Below, one piece after another: positions 29,958 through 30,954 of a stretch of DNA of 30,954 nucleotides. The stretch spans positions 1-30,954 of the forward strand of contig CAIPFZ010000042.1 in NCBI GenBank assembly GCA_903864515.1. The letters are read 5' to 3'. The stretch is from an uncultured bacterium. Lineage in GTDB: Bacteria; Patescibacteriota; Minisyncoccia; Phycocordibacterales; CAIZLB01. The position numbers were made by a program, and so were the translations under genes. Numbering within the stretch: position 1 is the first letter of the stretch; the number at the start of each line of letters is the position of its first letter. The notes beneath the pieces were generated by a model. The model made no database searches. It was not told the origin of the DNA and worked only from the letters and a program-made list of their open reading frames with translations.

Positions 29958-30251
29958 ATGCCCATAGAATTTGAAGAATATAAAGCTGGTCAACCAAGAT
30001 ATAGTCCAAACGGAAGATACCTAGGAAAAGCGCCCGCTATTAAAGATAAAAAAGAATATGGATTTATCCTAGGTCTCTTACTTAAGCTTAAATTAGTAAA
30101 GGATCAAGATCACGCCAAGTTTGTTTTGTTATTAATAATAATCATTTTTTTTGGACTAGCAGTCTTTTACGGTGTAGAAACATACAATAATTTTAATCCA
30201 AGCAACGTAAATACACCTCCAATAAACTTAGATTTAATAACTGAGGAATAA
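29958..30251 (+). CDS. Small single-pass membrane protein
   Basis: 97 residues: a polar N-terminus (MPIEFEEYKAGQPRYSPNGR), a basic segment, one membrane helix (about 57-78, FVLLLIIIIFFGLAVFYGVE) and a short Asn/Pro-rich tail. Family not recognised. An in-frame ATG at 29877 is rejected: the extended -10 TGCTATAAT ends 9 nt before 29958, and the longer frame would run through both divergent promoters. It converges on rmuC with a 12-nt gap. Confidence 0.7.
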   Translation: MPIEFEEYKAGQPRYSPNGRYLGKAPAIKDKKEYGFILGLLLKLKLVKDQDHAKFVLLLIIIIFFGLAVFYGVETYNNFNPSNVNTPPINLDLITEE

Positions 30252-30263
30252 ACCACTCCTCAC

Positions 30264-30954
30264 CTACTCTTCATCTGAAGTAACCGGCTTATCCAATACA
30301 ATGGGATCAATTTCTGCCATCACAGTTCCATCTGTGATTCTCATAACGTCCTTATCTACCTTTGCAAGTTCTTTGTGTGCTTTGTTGTAATGACTAACTG
30401 TGGTTCCTAAAGATTTTCCAAGTGATTGCATAAATTGTTCATATGCACCCAAATGCTTTCCCAAGTCCTCCACCCTTTTTCTAATTTCCTTTGCAGACTC
30501 TTCAATTTGCAAAGCCTTTAATCCCTGAAGAACAGTCTGGAGATATGCCAAGAATGAAGTTGGTGAAGTAATAATCACATGTTTCTCTTTAAAGGCGTAT
30601 TCAATTAAATCCCTAGTATTAATTTTAACTGAACCAACTTGTGCAACTAACAGATCATAATAAATTGCTTCATGCGGAATAAACATAAAAGCAAATTCCA
30701 TAGTATTTTCAGAAGGCTTAATATATTTTGAAGTCTCATCGATTCTAGCCTTCAAATCATTTCTAAATTGTTTCTCAAGTCTCTCCTTTTCAACAGGATC
30801 TCTTTCAGCGGAAAGCTTATTATAATTCTCCAAACTAAATTTTGAATCCACTGGGATTATTTTGTCTTTCACAAAAACAACAGCATCAACTATGGTCCCA
30901 TCATTAAATGCATATTGCATTTGAAAGCTTCCAGTAGGTAGAACATTTTTCAAT
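30264..30954 (-). CDS. rmuC: RmuC family protein, C-terminal part (cut by window edge)
   Basis: RmuC limits DNA inversions in E. coli and is thought to be a nuclease-related DNA recombination factor. The visible 229 residues cover the conserved core: LPTGSFQMQYAFNDGTIVDA, VDSKFSLENY (the PD-(D/E)xK-like acidic and Lys residues), FMFIPHEAIYYDLL, ITSPTSFLAYLQTV, then a helical C-terminus (EESAKEIRKRVEDLGKHLGA) and an acidic end. The N-terminal coiled-coil part lies beyond 30954; the frame is open at the edge. Confidence 0.92.
   Translation of the reverse strand, partial: LKNVLPTGSFQMQYAFNDGTIVDAVVFVKDKIIPVDSKFSLENYNKLSAERDPVEKERLEKQFRNDLKARIDETSKYIKPSENTMEFAFMFIPHEAIYYDLLVAQVGSVKINTRDLIEYAFKEKHVIITSPTSFLAYLQTVLQGLKALQIEESAKEIRKRVEDLGKHLGAYEQFMQSLGKSLGTTVSHYNKAHKELAKVDKDVMRITDGTVMAEIDPIVLDKPVTSDEE

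Noticed and set aside
1..30954. CRISPR array, insertion sequence or prophage genes
   Set aside because: No regularly spaced repeats, transposase, integrase or phage structural motifs were seen; the repeats found are few and irregularly spaced.

Overview
The window looks like a chromosomal segment of a Candidate Phyla Radiation (Patescibacteria) bacterium, most likely a Parcubacteria-type lineage. This rests on the AT-rich sequence, compact core genes, a UvrC without its C-terminal hairpin-helix module, a diadenylate cyclase fused to a YbbR domain, large Ser/Thr/Gly-rich surface proteins, a prepilin-like protein, and many genes with no Shine-Dalgarno site. The assignment is inference; no rRNA gene is present.

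Layout. 1-6600: a prepilin-like protein, a secreted beta-propeller-like repeat protein, the cyclase-YbbR fusion, a small acidic protein, a Pif1-like helicase and a beta-barrel-like exported protein. 6700-15000: a DUF6159-type membrane protein, a 49-aa acidic protein, a gamma-glutamylcyclotransferase-like protein, an ABC exporter, a helix-turn-helix protein, a DUF2207 membrane protein and an MFS transporter. Two very small genes here share an 84%-identical 43-bp upstream element, and each lies just upstream of an exporter gene. 15000-18600: a five-gene operon of small secreted or membrane proteins flanked by 51-bp direct repeats, next to a tRNA-Ala(UGC) and relics that include a decayed copy of the cyclotransferase locus. 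18600-25500: D-Ala-D-Ala ligase, a 1430-residue two-part surface protein and UvrC. 25600-30954: a His-rich membrane protein, DnaB, RecR, a hypothetical protein with an unusual leader, ribosomal protein L21, a small membrane protein and the C-terminal part of RmuC.

Expression signals split the genes in two. About fifteen housekeeping or lineage-type genes have a -10 box, usually extended (TGN-TATAAT-like), ending only 6-15 nt before the ATG and no Shine-Dalgarno site, so their mRNAs should be leaderless or nearly so. A second set (beta-propeller protein, barrel protein, ABC exporter, HTH protein, and the 28562-29287 hypothetical) has TTGACA-type promoters, leaders of about 45-100 nt, mostly purine-rich ribosome sites, higher-looking GC and strong hairpin terminators. 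The MFS gene resembles this set but has no promoter of its own. The second set reads like regulated or transferred cargo set among the core genes.

The most unusual parts are: the two micro-genes with the shared element beside exporters, one separated from the MFS gene only by a terminator; the direct-repeat-flanked cassette and inverted repeats beside tRNA-Ala; the leader with three UGAAAGG motifs, two in hairpin loops; and the surface protein with a second signal-peptide-like segment in its middle.
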